DNA of 64,000 nt, from assembly GCF_028607085.1 (NCBI RefSeq), contig NZ_CP117411.1, positions 2,480,001 to 2,544,000 of the forward strand, read 5' to 3'. Under the pieces are notes generated by a model. It saw nothing but the letters and a program-made list of their open reading frames with translations. It was not told the DNA's origin and searched no databases. The DNA comes from Sphingomonas naphthae (GTDB lineage Bacteria; Pseudomonadota; Alphaproteobacteria; Sphingomonadales; Sphingomonadaceae). Numbering within the stretch: position 1 is the first letter of the stretch; each line of letters starts with the position of its first letter. A program made the translations under genes and the position numbers. Shown one piece after another: positions 45,214 to 54,683 of the stretch.

Positions 45214-45243
45214 TTGCCACACTCCCTTACCGATCGTTATACA
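45214..45243 (+). promoter_or_regulatory. candidate promoter of the RND efflux operon
   Basis: TTGCCA (45214-45219) and TATACA (45238-45243) are separated by 18 bp in an AT-rich patch. This would give a leader of about 140 nt before the pump gene. I see no regulator gene beside the operon. Confidence 0.4.
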
Positions 45244-45388
45244 ATTGACGCACGGCAGCCGATGGTGCAGTGCGCAATAGGTGCGGGAATGAAACCCTTT
45301 CGGACTCGCCATCCTTGCGCTCGCCCGCGCCTTGCGGGCCATCGGCTACCATCGGGGCAGCGGCGCTCATAGGGAGACCGGCAGGCCG

Positions 45389-48300
45389 ATGATCGGCATC
45401 GTCAAGATCGCGCTGCGACGCCCGCTGACGTTCATCGTCATGGCGGTTCTGATCCTCATCGTCGGTATCGGGGCGGCGCTGCGCACGCCGGTGGACATCT
45501 TCCCGGCGATCCGCGTGCCGGTGATCGGCGTGGCGTGGAGCTACGCGAACCTGCCGCCTGAAGAGATGTCCGGCCGCATCCTCAACCAGTTCGAGCGCAC
45601 CCTGACCACCACGGTCAACGATATCGAGCATATCGAAAGCCAGTCCGTGCAGGGCATGGGGATCGTGAAGATCTACCTACAGCCCACCGCCGACGTGCGT
45701 ACCGCGACGGCGCAGGTGACCTCCATCTCGCAGACGGTGCTGCGCCAGATGCCGCCCGGCATCACCCCGCCGCTGATCCTGAACTACAATGCCTCGACCG
45801 TGCCGATCCTCCAGCTGGCGCTGTCCGGATCGGGCATGAGCGAGCAGCAGATCTACGATCTGGCGCTCAACCAGGTGCGTCCGCCGCTCATCACCGTGCC
45901 CGGCGCCGGCATCCCCTTCCCCTTCGGCGGCAAGGCCCGCCAGGTGCAGATCGACATCAATTCGGAGGCGTTGCAGGCGCGCGGCCTCTCGGCACAGGAT
46001 ATCGGCAACGCGCTGGCGGCGCAGAACCAGATCAACCCGGCGGGCTTCGCCAAGATCGGCACCTACCAATATGCCGTAAAGCTGAACAACGCGCCGGATT
46101 CGATCGCCAAGCTCAACGACCTGCCGATCAAGGTCGTCAACGGCGCGACGATCTACATGCGCGACGTCGCCTTCGTGCGCGATGGCAGCGGGCCGCAGCA
46201 GAATGTGGTGCATGTCGATGGCGGGCGATCGGTGCTGCTGTCGGTGCTGAAGAGTGGCACGACCTCCACCCTCGCGGTGGTGGACGGGGTGAAGGCGGCG
46301 ATCCCCAAGGCGGTGGCCGGCCTGCCCGATACGCCCCAGCTGAAGCAACTCGGCGACCAATCGGTGTTCGTGAAGGCGGCGGTGGAAGGCGTGATCCACG
46401 AAGGCGCAATCGCCGCGACGCTCACCAGCCTGATGATCCTGCTGTTCCTGGGTTCGTGGCGCTCGACCGTCATCATCGCCGTCTCGATCCCGCTCGCGAT
46501 CCTGGCGGCCATCGCTTTGCTGGCGGCGTTCGGCCAGACGCTGAACGTGATGACCCTGGGCGGGCTCGCGCTGGCGGTGGGCATCCTCGTCGACGACGCG
46601 ACCGTCACGATCGAGAATATCAACTGGCATCTGGAACAAGGCAAAAGCGTGATCGAGGCGATCCTCGACGGCGCGGCGCAGATCGTGGTGCCGGCCTTCG
46701 TGTCGCTGCTGTGCATCTGCATCGTGTTCGTGCCGATGTTCTTCCTGCCGGGGGTCGCGGGCTTCCTGTTCGTGCCGATGGCGCTGTCGGTGGTGTTCGC
46801 GATGATCGCCTCGTTCATCCTGTCGCGCACCCTGGTGCCGACGATGGCGATGTATCTGCTCAAGCCCCACAAGGCGGGTGAGGACGTGCACGAGGCGCCG
46901 CCGTCGCGCAATCCGCTGGTTCGCTTCCAGCGCGGCTTCGAGGAGCGCTTCACTAGGATTCGCGCCGGCTACGGCAGCTATCTCTCGCTGGCGCTCAACC
47001 ACCGCAAGCCGTTCATGCTGGGCTTCCTCGTGTTCGTGCTGCTGTCGCTGCTGCTGGTGCCCTTCCTCGGCCGCAACTTCTTCCCGACGGTCGATGCCGG
47101 GCAGATCACCATCCACGTCCGCGCGCCGATCGGTTATCGCATCGAGGACAGCGCCGCCGAATTCGACCGGATCGAGCGCCGCATCCGCCAGATCATCCCG
47201 GCCGACGAGCTGGAGGTGATGGCCGACAATATCGGCCTGCCGGTGAGCGGCATCAACATGATCTACAATAATTCGGGCACGATCGGCCCGCAGGACGGCG
47301 ACATCCTCATCAGCCTGAAGCATGGCCACAAGCCGACCGGCGATTATGTGACGGCCTTGCGCCGCGAATTGCCGCGCAGCTTCCCCGGATCGACCTTCGC
47401 CTTCCTGCCGGCCGACATCACCAGCCAGATCCTGAATTTCGGATCGCCCGCGCCGATCGACATCCAGATTTCCGGCCGCAAGGGGGCGGAGAACAGCGCT
47501 TACGCCGCCAAGCTGCTCCGCCGGATGCGCGGCATCGCCGGCGTCGCCGACGCGCGCATCCAGCAGACCGATCGCTCGCCGCAGCTGAACGTGGACGTCG
47601 ATCGCGAGCGGATCGGCCAATATGGCCTGACCGAACGCGACGTGACGACAAGCCTCGCCAGCTCGCTCGCCGGCACGTCGCAGACGGCACCCGTCTTCTT
47701 CCTCAATCCCGAAAACGGCGTGTCCTATCCGGTCGTGGCGCAGACGCCCGAATATCGCCTCGGTTCGATCGGCGACCTCGCCAGCGTGCCGGTGACGACC
47801 TCGGGCGGCGGGGCGACGCAGGTGCTGGGCGGGCTCAGCCGCATCTATCGCGGCAACACCAGCCCGGTCGTCAGCCGCTACAATCTGAACCCCGTCATCA
47901 ACATCTACGCCACCCCGGCCGATCGCGATCTGGGCGCGGTGGTGGGCGACATCCAGAAGGCGATCGCATCGCTGGAGCAGGAGAAGCCCAAGGGCGTGAC
48001 CGTCACGGTGCTGGGCCAGTACGCCACGATGAACACCGCCTTCACCGGGCTCGGCCTGGGCCTGATCGGCGCGATCGTGCTGATCTACCTGCTGATCGTG
48101 GTGAACTTCCAGAGCTGGCTCGATCCGTTCATCATCATCACCGCTTTGCCCGGCGCCATCGCCGGCATCATCTGGATGCTGTTCGCGACGCACACGACGC
48201 TGTCGGTGCCGGCGCTGACCGGGGCGATCATGTGCATGGGCGTGGCGACGGCCAATTCCATCCTGGTCGTCAGCTTCGCGCGCGAGCGGCTGGCGGAACT

Positions 48301-48574
48301 GGGCGACGCGACCAAGGCGGCGATGGAGGCCGGCATGGTCCGCTTCCGCCCGGTGCTGATGACCGCGCTCGCCATGATTATCGGCATGCTGCCGATGGCG
48401 CTGCGGTTGGGCGAGGGCGGCGAGCAGAACGCGCCGCTCGGCATGGCGGTGGTCGGCGGGCTGATCTTCGCGACCTTCGCCACGCTCTTCTTCGTGCCCA
48501 CCATCTTCGCCTTCTTCCATCGCAAAGGCCGCGCCGAGGCGACGGCCCGGGATCTGGAACTCGCCCATGTCTGA
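45389..48574 (+). CDS. RND efflux transporter permease subunit
   Basis: Proton-driven inner-membrane pump of 1061 residues with twelve predicted helices and two large periplasmic loops. The N-terminus IVKIALRRPLTFIVMAVLIL and FPAIRVPVIGV are typical of the family. The proton-relay aspartates are in helix 4 (VGILVDDATVTIENI). The substrate is unknown: the periplasmic porter region is not diagnostic by eye. The ATG at 45389 opens helix 1 correctly. The next gene, the adaptor, overlaps its end by 8 bp. The pump gene comes first, unlike the usual adaptor-pump order of acrAB-type operons. Confidence 0.94.
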   Translation: MIGIVKIALRRPLTFIVMAVLILIVGIGAALRTPVDIFPAIRVPVIGVAWSYANLPPEEMSGRILNQFERTLTTTVNDIEHIESQSVQGMGIVKIYLQPTADVRTATAQVTSISQTVLRQMPPGITPPLILNYNASTVPILQLALSGSGMSEQQIYDLALNQVRPPLITVPGAGIPFPFGGKARQVQIDINSEALQARGLSAQDIGNALAAQNQINPAGFAKIGTYQYAVKLNNAPDSIAKLNDLPIKVVNGATIYMRDVAFVRDGSGPQQNVVHVDGGRSVLLSVLKSGTTSTLAVVDGVKAAIPKAVAGLPDTPQLKQLGDQSVFVKAAVEGVIHEGAIAATLTSLMILLFLGSWRSTVIIAVSIPLAILAAIALLAAFGQTLNVMTLGGLALAVGILVDDATVTIENINWHLEQGKSVIEAILDGAAQIVVPAFVSLLCICIVFVPMFFLPGVAGFLFVPMALSVVFAMIASFILSRTLVPTMAMYLLKPHKAGEDVHEAPPSRNPLVRFQRGFEERFTRIRAGYGSYLSLALNHRKPFMLGFLVFVLLSLLLVPFLGRNFFPTVDAGQITIHVRAPIGYRIEDSAAEFDRIERRIRQIIPADELEVMADNIGLPVSGINMIYNNSGTIGPQDGDILISLKHGHKPTGDYVTALRRELPRSFPGSTFAFLPADITSQILNFGSPAPIDIQISGRKGAENSAYAAKLLRRMRGIAGVADARIQQTDRSPQLNVDVDRERIGQYGLTERDVTTSLASSLAGTSQTAPVFFLNPENGVSYPVVAQTPEYRLGSIGDLASVPVTTSGGGATQVLGGLSRIYRGNTSPVVSRYNLNPVINIYATPADRDLGAVVGDIQKAIASLEQEKPKGVTVTVLGQYATMNTAFTGLGLGLIGAIVLIYLLIVVNFQSWLDPFIIITALPGAIAGIIWMLFATHTTLSVPALTGAIMCMGVATANSILVVSFARERLAELGDATKAAMEAGMVRFRPVLMTALAMIIGMLPMALRLGEGGEQNAPLGMAVVGGLIFATFATLFFVPTIFAFFHRKGRAEATARDLELAHV

Positions 48575-49766
48575 GGATTTCACAATCTCCCCGCCCGACG
48601 CGGCGCAGGTGCGCAAACTGAAGCGGTTCGGCATCGGCGCGGCCGTCGTGGCGCTCGCCGTGGTCGGCGTTGGCATCGCCACGCGCAGCCACGCCGACAG
48701 CAACCTCGACGCGCAGGCGCGCGATCTGGCGACGACCACCGTGACCGTCGTGCGCCCCGACGCGACCGCCGCCGACGCGCCCCTGGTGCTGCCGGGCGCG
48801 GTGCAGGCGTTCAACAGCGCCGCCATCTATGCCCGAACCAACGGCTACATCCGCCGCTGGCTGGCCGACATCGGCGACGAGGTGAAGGGCGGGCAGGCGC
48901 TCGCCATCCTCGACGCGCCCGATCTCGACCAGCAACTGGCGCAGGCGAAGGCGGATTATCAGACGACGGTGGCGCAGCAGGATCTGGCGCGCACCACCGC
49001 CGAACGCTGGGCGACCTTGCTCAAGTCCGACGCCGTCTCGCGCCAGGAATCGGACGAGAAGGCGGGCGACTACAAGGCGCGGGTCGCCGTCGCCAACGCC
49101 AGCCTCGCCAATGTGAAGCGGTTGCAGGCGCTGAAGGGCTTCACCCAACTCACCGCGCCCTTCGCCGGCACGGTCACCAGCCGGTCGGCGCAGATCGGCG
49201 CGCTGGTGGTGGCGGGCAATGCCGCCGCCCAGCCCCTGTTCACCGTCTCCGACGTGCATCGCGTGCGCATCTATGTGCGCGTGCCGCAGAATTATTCGTC
49301 GCAGGTGAAGGTGGGGATGCATGTCGCCATGACCTTCCCCGAATATCCGGGGCGCACGTTCGATGCGGTGATGACCCGATCGGCCGGCGCGGTCGATAAT
49401 GCCTCCGGCGCGGTGCTGGTGGAATTGCAGGCGCCCAACCCGGCCGGCGAGCTGAAGCCGGGCGCCTTCGCGCAGGTGAAGTTCCCGCTCAATTCGCCGC
49501 AGGGCATGATGCGCCTGCCGGCCAGCACGTTGGTCTTCACCTCCTCCGGCACCAATGTCGCGGTGGTGGACGCGCAGGGGCGGGTGCGGATGAAGCCGAT
49601 CACCATCGCCCGCGATCTCGGCAACCAGATCGAGGTGTCGTCGGGCGTGTCGGCGAACGACCGCATCATCGATACGCCGCCCGACGCGATCCAGACCGGC
49701 GACGTCGTCAAGGTCTCGGCTCCCAGGGCCGCCGCAGCGAAGGCCGGGGCCGATGCGAAGGGCTGA
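48567..49766 (+). CDS. RND efflux periplasmic adaptor subunit
   Basis: Membrane fusion protein of 399 residues linking pump and outer-membrane channel. One N-terminal anchor helix (FGIGAAVVALAVVGVGIATR) precedes the lipoyl-like halves (VKGGQALAILDAPDLDQQLAQA and FAGTVTSRSAQIGALV), a helical hairpin between them, and the beta-barrel domain. It has no lipobox, so anchoring is by the helix. It overlaps the pump gene by 8 bp and the outer-membrane factor gene by 14 bp. Confidence 0.93.
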   Translation: MSEDFTISPPDAAQVRKLKRFGIGAAVVALAVVGVGIATRSHADSNLDAQARDLATTTVTVVRPDATAADAPLVLPGAVQAFNSAAIYARTNGYIRRWLADIGDEVKGGQALAILDAPDLDQQLAQAKADYQTTVAQQDLARTTAERWATLLKSDAVSRQESDEKAGDYKARVAVANASLANVKRLQALKGFTQLTAPFAGTVTSRSAQIGALVVAGNAAAQPLFTVSDVHRVRIYVRVPQNYSSQVKVGMHVAMTFPEYPGRTFDAVMTRSAGAVDNASGAVLVELQAPNPAGELKPGAFAQVKFPLNSPQGMMRLPASTLVFTSSGTNVAVVDAQGRVRMKPITIARDLGNQIEVSSGVSANDRIIDTPPDAIQTGDVVKVSAPRAAAAKAGADAKG

Positions 49767-51186
49767 GGCGGCGGTGCGCCGGCTGTTGGGCGCGGGCGGG
49801 CTGCTGGCGCTCGCCGGCTGCTCGATGGCGCCGCATTACGCGGCGCCGGTGACCGCCGCGCCCGCCGCCTACAAGGGTGACGGCGCGACGGTAGCGACCG
49901 GCTGGATCGAGGCGAGCCCGCAGGACGGAGCGGTGCGCGGCGCCTGGTGGAGCCGGTTCCGCGATCCGGTGCTGGACGATCTGGAAGCGCGGATCGAGGC
50001 GGCCAGCCCCACCCTCGCGGCCGCGCTAGCCCGCTACGATGCGGCGCGCGCGCAGGTGCGCGGCGAGGCGGCCGACCTGTTTCCGCAGATCGGCGTAGGC
50101 GCCTCGATCGAGCGTGAACGCCTCTCCGCCCGCCGCCCGCTCGCCCAGAATGGCGCGGCGAAATATACCGATCGGGTGATCGCGGGCACGGCCGATTACG
50201 AGGTCGATCTCTGGGGCCGGGTCCGTAATTCGGTCGCCGCCGCGCGCGCCGATGCCGCCGCCAGCAAGGCCGATCTCGCCAATGTGCGGCTGAGCCTTCA
50301 GGCGCAACTGGCCGACGCTTATTTCCGCCTGCGCGGGCTGGACGCGACCCGGCAATTGCTGGAACGATCGGTCTCGGCCTTTACCCGCGCGCACGACCTG
50401 ACGGTGACCCGCCACGATGGCGGCATCGCCAACGGGCTCGACGTCAATCGCGCGGCGACTTTGCTGTCGGCGGCGCGGGCGCAGATTTCGTCGGTCGAGG
50501 CCGATCGCGTCGCGACCGAGAATGAGATCGCCGCGCTGGTCGGCGCGGTTGCCTCCGACTTCCGCATCGCCCCCGCCATCCTGCCACTGACCCCGCCGCT
50601 GGTGCCGGCCGAGGCCCCCTCCGCGCTGATCCAGCGCCGCCCCGACGTGGCCGAGGCGGAACGCCGCATCGCCGCCGCCAACGCGCGCATCGGCGTGGCG
50701 CGCGCGGCGTGGTTTCCGCAGGTGACGCTGGGGGCCGGTGGCGGCTGGAACTCGACGGCGGGCGCCTTGATCTCGACGCCGGCGAGCTTCTGGGCGCTGG
50801 GGCCGGCGCAGGCCTTGCTGGCGCTGTTCGATGGCGGCCGCCGCGCCGCCAACGTCCGCATCAGCCGCGCCCAATATGACGAGGCGGCGGCCGACTATCG
50901 CCGCACCGTGCTGGCCGCCTTCGCCGAGGTGGAGGACAGCATCGCCGCCGCGCGGCTGCTGGCGCAGCAATCGGTCGACCAGCGTGAGGCGGCCGCCGCC
51001 GCCAGCCGCACCGAACAACTCGCCCTCACCCGCTATCGCGACGGCGCGTCGGACTATCTCGACGTGGTGACCGCGCAGACCGCCGCGCTCGATTCCGAAC
51101 GCGCGGCGCTGGCGGTGCAGACCCAGCGGATGCGCGCGGCGGTGGCGCTGGTGCGCGCGCTCGGCGGGGATTATCGGGAGGGTTAA
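49753..51186 (+). CDS. efflux transporter outer membrane subunit (NodT/OprM type)
   Basis: Outer-membrane channel protein of 477 residues, a trimeric TolC-like lipoprotein. The signal peptide ends in the lipobox LALAGCS (Cys near residue 24). Two homologous OEP halves are visible, with the conserved RPDVAEAERRIAAANARIGVARAAWFPQ in the second half and W-S-RF-DPVLD near the start. Its start overlaps the adaptor gene by 14 bp. Together with the two genes before it, it completes a three-part efflux pump. Confidence 0.94.
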   Translation: MRRAEAAVRRLLGAGGLLALAGCSMAPHYAAPVTAAPAAYKGDGATVATGWIEASPQDGAVRGAWWSRFRDPVLDDLEARIEAASPTLAAALARYDAARAQVRGEAADLFPQIGVGASIERERLSARRPLAQNGAAKYTDRVIAGTADYEVDLWGRVRNSVAAARADAAASKADLANVRLSLQAQLADAYFRLRGLDATRQLLERSVSAFTRAHDLTVTRHDGGIANGLDVNRAATLLSAARAQISSVEADRVATENEIAALVGAVASDFRIAPAILPLTPPLVPAEAPSALIQRRPDVAEAERRIAAANARIGVARAAWFPQVTLGAGGGWNSTAGALISTPASFWALGPAQALLALFDGGRRAANVRISRAQYDEAAADYRRTVLAAFAEVEDSIAAARLLAQQSVDQREAAAAASRTEQLALTRYRDGASDYLDVVTAQTAALDSERAALAVQTQRMRAAVALVRALGGDYREG

Positions 51187-51197
51187 AGGAGAGGCAG

Positions 51198-51473
51198 ATG
51201 CGCGGGATGACGGTGGCGATGCTGGGCATGGGCCTGCTGGCGGGCTGCACCGATTTCGATCGCGACCGCACCCCCGGCCCGCGCCGCAACCCCGCCGAAA
51301 CCCGCGCCCCGCCGCCCGGCCCCACCGCCGACGACTGGACCGATCGCCAGCGCGCGTGCGAGGTCGGCCGCCGCAACAAGCAGCATCAATGCATCCAGCC
51401 CTTTCCCGGCACGGGGAGCGGCGGCGGCGCGGTGGGGACTTTGCCGAAGCGCCAGACGTCACGTCGCCCATAA
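51198..51473 (+). CDS. small putative lipoprotein
   Basis: 91 residues with a signal peptide and lipobox (GLLAGC, Cys near residue 17), then a basic/proline-rich stretch and two more cysteines (RACEVG, HQCIQP). Not recognised. A strong aaaggagag box stands before the ATG, only 11 bp after the outer-membrane factor stop, so it belongs to the efflux operon. It may assist the outer-membrane part of the pump; that is inference. Confidence 0.62.
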   Translation: MRGMTVAMLGMGLLAGCTDFDRDRTPGPRRNPAETRAPPPGPTADDWTDRQRACEVGRRNKQHQCIQPFPGTGSGGGAVGTLPKRQTSRRP

Positions 51474-51480
51474 CGGGAGA

Positions 51481-51509
51481 AGGCCCGCCCCTTTCCCGAG
51501 GGCGAGCCT
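51481..51509 (+). terminator. hairpin terminator of the efflux operon
   Basis: The arms aggcccgccc and gggcgagcct pair at 9 of 10 positions with a 9-nt loop, 7 bp after the lipoprotein stop. The convergent barrel gene ends 32 bp further on. Confidence 0.55.
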
Positions 51510-51541
51510 CCCGCGCGACGACCCGATGATGGTCGATCCGT

Positions 51542-52156
51542 TCAGAAGCGGACGCCGACGCCGCCGATCACCGCCTGACGGGCGGTGTGGTCCTCATAGT
51601 TCGAATAGCGATAGGCCGCCTTCACATAGACGTTCGGGCGGATCGAATATTCGACGCCGCCGCCGACCTGATAGCCGTCGGTCTTGAACTTGTCGTAGAA
51701 GCGGCCGGTGCCGGCGGCGCCCTGCCCGCTCCAGCTGCGGCGCTGTTCGCTGTTAACATAGCCGCCCTGGCCGAACACGATCAGCGCCGGGGTCACCTGA
51801 TAGCCGGCGCGGACGCCCACGCCGATCTCGTTGAAGCTCTTGTGCGCGACGAGGCCCGATCCACCGGTGGCCGTGGTGATATTCTCGCCGCGCCCGCGCC
51901 AGTAGCTGGCATAAGGGCCGACGATCACTTTGCCGATCTGCCCGTCCCAGCCGGCCTCGACGCCATAGCCAAACTTGTCCTTGTGATCGCCCTGCGACTG
52001 GAAGCGATCGAGCCCGGCCTGCGCCTCGACGCGGAAGCCCTTGAAGGTGGAGGCGCTCGCGTCGGTGGCCGGGGTGCTGCTCGGCACGTCCTGCGCCTGA
52101 GCGGCGCCCGCCAGCAGGAGCACGGCCGCCACGGCCGTGAGGTTACGCATACGCAT
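51542..52156 (-). CDS. opacity-type outer-membrane beta-barrel protein
   Basis: 204 residues with a signal peptide (cleavage after AAQAQ near residue 22) and eight predicted strands, for example FKGFRVEAQAGLDRF, FGYGVEAGWDGQIG, IGVGVRAGYQV and YVKAAYRYSNYED, ending in GVGVRF. This pattern matches the porin/opacity-like 8-strand group. Function is not given by sequence. It is convergent with the efflux operon. The ATG at 52156 is preceded by aaaggg at 7 bp; a second ATG at 52150 is less well placed. Confidence 0.8.
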   Translation of the reverse strand: MRMRNLTAVAAVLLLAGAAQAQDVPSSTPATDASASTFKGFRVEAQAGLDRFQSQGDHKDKFGYGVEAGWDGQIGKVIVGPYASYWRGRGENITTATGGSGLVAHKSFNEIGVGVRAGYQVTPALIVFGQGGYVNSEQRRSWSGQGAAGTGRFYDKFKTDGYQVGGGVEYSIRPNVYVKAAYRYSNYEDHTARQAVIGGVGVRF

Positions 52157-52272
52157 ACTGATACCCTTTCGACAAAACCCTGTCGGCGGGCAAAAGACTG
52201 GAGGGGGCCTCCGGTTCCGAGAATATCAGTTCTGAATAGAAACTTTTATCCGTCAGTCGGGCGGCATTCGGT

Positions 52273-53010
52273 CTAGCGGCACACCCCGAACCCGCCCCGC
52301 GCCGCCATGTCGAGGTGCAGGTGATCGTGGTGCGCGCGATTGTAATCCGGGCTGAGCGTCGTGGCGAACAGGGTGCAGGCGCCGTCGCGGATGTCGCGCA
52401 GGAAGGCCGCCTCGGCCCCCTTCCCCGTCCAGTCCGCCGCGACACCGATGCGCCGCCCGTCCGCCAGCCGCACGCCCGCCACGTCGATCGCGCGGGCGCG
52501 GGCATGTTCGCTCCAATTGGCGCCCTCGGCCCGGCCGTAGATGCGGCGACAGCTGTAGCTGCCGAAATGCTCGATCCGCGCGGCCGGCACGCCGAAATGG
52601 CGGAGCGCGGCGGGTTGCACCACCTGCCACTCCCATAGCACCAGTGCCGCCGCGACCGCGCAGGAGGTGCCGAGATCGGCGGGCGCCAGCGCCAGCCCGT
52701 TCGCCCCACCCGGCCGCAAAGCCACCGCATCGTCATAGCCGCAATGCGCCCCGCTCGTCCGGTCGGGCGGGCGGCTGTAGCGCACGCCCGCGCGATCGAG
52801 CAAAGCGGTGCAGGCCGGCGCATCACCCGCCAGCGCGACCAGCTTGCCGCGCGTGGCCAGGCCGATCGGCTCGCCGAGATCGAGCGGCGTCCACGGCAGA
52901 TCCTCCGGCCCGCGCCGCGTGGCGACGAACAGCAGCAGCGCGAGGAGCGCGCCGACGCCCAGGACCAGCAGGATCGCGGTCAGCCGCCGCACGATAGGGA
53001 GGAAACGCAT
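52273..53010 (-). CDS. extensin-like C-terminal domain protein
   Basis: 245 residues: an N-terminal membrane anchor (LTAILLVLGVGALLALLLFVA) then an extensin-like domain of the LAS/M15 peptidase type. The metal-site motifs are visible: HFGSYSCRRIYG, WSEHARARAIDVAG with His and Asp, and the C-terminal HHDHLHLDMA. Family members are thought to cut peptidoglycan peptides as LD- or DD-peptidases. Paired cysteines (ACTALL, HCGYDD, SYSCRR, GACTLF) fit a periplasmic location. It lies alone, between the barrel gene and the divergent isomerase gene. Confidence 0.86.
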   Translation of the reverse strand: MRFLPIVRRLTAILLVLGVGALLALLLFVATRRGPEDLPWTPLDLGEPIGLATRGKLVALAGDAPACTALLDRAGVRYSRPPDRTSGAHCGYDDAVALRPGGANGLALAPADLGTSCAVAAALVLWEWQVVQPAALRHFGVPAARIEHFGSYSCRRIYGRAEGANWSEHARARAIDVAGVRLADGRRIGVAADWTGKGAEAAFLRDIRDGACTLFATTLSPDYNRAHHDHLHLDMAARGGFGVCR

Positions 53011-53082
53011 TGCATCCCCCTACGTTCGAGACAGCGGAGCGTTGCATGATCGCCGATGCCGCGCCCGCCCGAGGAGAGCCGC

Positions 53083-53934
53083 ATGACCGTCACCCGCCTC
53101 ACCACCAAGCGCGTCGAGAAACCATGGGGCCGCCGCGACCTGTGGCCGGGCTTCGCCGACGTCGCCTCAGGCGGCGATCCGGTGGGAGAGGTGTGGTTTC
53201 AGGAGCCCGACGGGTCGCAGCCCGAACTGCTCGTCAAATATCTCTTCACCTCGGCCAAGCTCTCGATCCAGGTCCACCCCAATGACGCCGAGGCGCGCGA
53301 GCGCGGCTATCCGCGCGGCAAGGACGAGGCGTGGGTGATCCTCGCCGCCGATCCCCACGCCTCGATCGCGATCGGCACGCTGAACGTGCTGGAGCCCGCC
53401 GAATTGCGCGAGAGCGCGCTGGACGGGACGATCGAGCAGAAGATGGACTGGCACGCGGTGAAGGCGGGCGACAGCTTCTACTCGCCCGCCGGCACCGTCC
53501 ACGCGATCGGCGCGGGGCTGACGCTCGTCGAGGTGCAGCAGAATGTGGACCTCACCTACCGGCTCTACGATTATGGCAGCGATCGCGAACTGCATCTCGA
53601 CGATGGCGTGGCCGTGTCGAAGCCGGTGCCGTTCGTCGCGCCCTATATCCCGCAGGAGGTAGCGCCCGGCCGGATGCGGCTCGCCGAAGGCCCCGCCTTC
53701 GTGCTGGAGCGCTGGAGCGTGGCCGGTGGCGGCACGCTGGACGCCGGTGGCGCCAAGCTGTGGCTGATCCCGCTGGCGGGCGCCGGGACGATCGGCGGCG
53801 AAACCGTCGAGGCCGGCGGCGTGTGGGTGATCGAGGACGGCGCCGCGACCGACGTGACGCTGGGCGAGGGCAGCGATCTGCTGGTGGCCTATGCCGGGGG
53901 CGATGTGATCGAAGGGCTGTGGCGCGGCGCCTGA
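53083..53934 (+). CDS. manA: class I mannose-6-phosphate isomerase
   Basis: Zinc enzyme of 283 residues interconverting mannose 6-phosphate and fructose 6-phosphate; feeds GDP-mannose and other activated sugars. Cupin metal ligands are in IQVHPNDAEA, GKDEAWVIL and SPAGTVHAIGAGL. KPWGRRDLW is the typical start of the short bacterial form. A gaggag box precedes the ATG at 53083; an upstream in-frame ATG at 53056 lacks one. The NUDIX gene is convergent with 12 bp between the stops. No exopolysaccharide genes are next to it. Confidence 0.92.
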   Translation: MTVTRLTTKRVEKPWGRRDLWPGFADVASGGDPVGEVWFQEPDGSQPELLVKYLFTSAKLSIQVHPNDAEARERGYPRGKDEAWVILAADPHASIAIGTLNVLEPAELRESALDGTIEQKMDWHAVKAGDSFYSPAGTVHAIGAGLTLVEVQQNVDLTYRLYDYGSDRELHLDDGVAVSKPVPFVAPYIPQEVAPGRMRLAEGPAFVLERWSVAGGGTLDAGGAKLWLIPLAGAGTIGGETVEAGGVWVIEDGAATDVTLGEGSDLLVAYAGGDVIEGLWRGA

Positions 53935-53946
53935 GGCCCCGCCGCG

Positions 53947-54576
53947 CTATTGCCGCATTGCCGCCTCCAGCGGCTCTTCCGTCACCGGATAGCCCAACCC
54001 CTCGGGGATGCGCAGTACCCCATCCACGATCTGCGGCGTGATGACCTGCGGCGGATGGGCGAAGCAATCGGCCCGCGCCGCCTCGATATCGGCGAAGCGC
54101 GCCAGCCGCTCCAGATTGCGGCGGGTGGGGAAGATCAGCTTGATCTCGCCTGCCTCGGCCATCGCCAGCGTCTCGGCGGCGGTCGCCCAGAAGGCGGTCG
54201 CGCACTCGCTGCCGTCCACCACCGGTTCGGCGTCGTCGGGCGCCTCGGCCAGATAGAAGCGCGTGTCGAACACCCGGCGCAGCGGGGCGTGCGGCCGCCA
54301 GCGCGCGAAATAGGTGAGCGCCTCGGGATCCACCGTCACGCCGACCTCCTCGGCCGTCTCGCGCACGGCGGCGATGCGGTGGGCGCGATCCTCGTCGCCG
54401 CCCGCCGCCACATGATCCTCGGGATCGACCCGCCCGCCCGGAAACACGATCGCCCCCGCCGCGAACGCCAAAGTCGCCCCGCGCTCGACCATCAGGATGG
54501 CCGGCGGGCGCCCGGCCTGCGGCCGCATCAGGATGAGGGTCGCCGCAGGGATGGGCGGATTGGGCGCATCGGACAT
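53947..54576 (-). CDS. NUDIX hydrolase
   Basis: 209 residues. The Nudix box is split by a short insertion: GGRVDPED then RIAAVRETAEEVGV, giving the metal-binding RExxEExG core. Such an insertion is known in coenzyme-A-pyrophosphatase- and NUDT7/19-like members, but the substrate here is not clear. The N-terminus (AATLILMRPQAGRPPAILMVERG) is a typical Nudix strand pair, and a C-terminal helical extension (TRRNLERLARFADIEAARA) is also seen in NUDT19-like proteins. The ATG at 54576 starts the domain properly. Confidence 0.85.
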   Translation of the reverse strand: MSDAPNPPIPAATLILMRPQAGRPPAILMVERGATLAFAAGAIVFPGGRVDPEDHVAAGGDEDRAHRIAAVRETAEEVGVTVDPEALTYFARWRPHAPLRRVFDTRFYLAEAPDDAEPVVDGSECATAFWATAAETLAMAEAGEIKLIFPTRRNLERLARFADIEAARADCFAHPPQVITPQIVDGVLRIPEGLGYPVTEEPLEAAMRQ

Positions 54577-54683
54577 CCTGTCACCTACCACGCGACCGCG
54601 GTTCGCGCTACCGGGCGCACCCCGTGACGCGATGGCACCGGAAGCGTGGCGCCACGTTGTCAGGGAATAATCAGGAGATGCCG

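Noticed and set aside
45677-48826. Open frame of over 1000 codons antisense to the RND pump
   Set aside because: Composition is His/Arg/Asp-rich without hydrophobic core or motifs, a typical shadow in high-GC genes.
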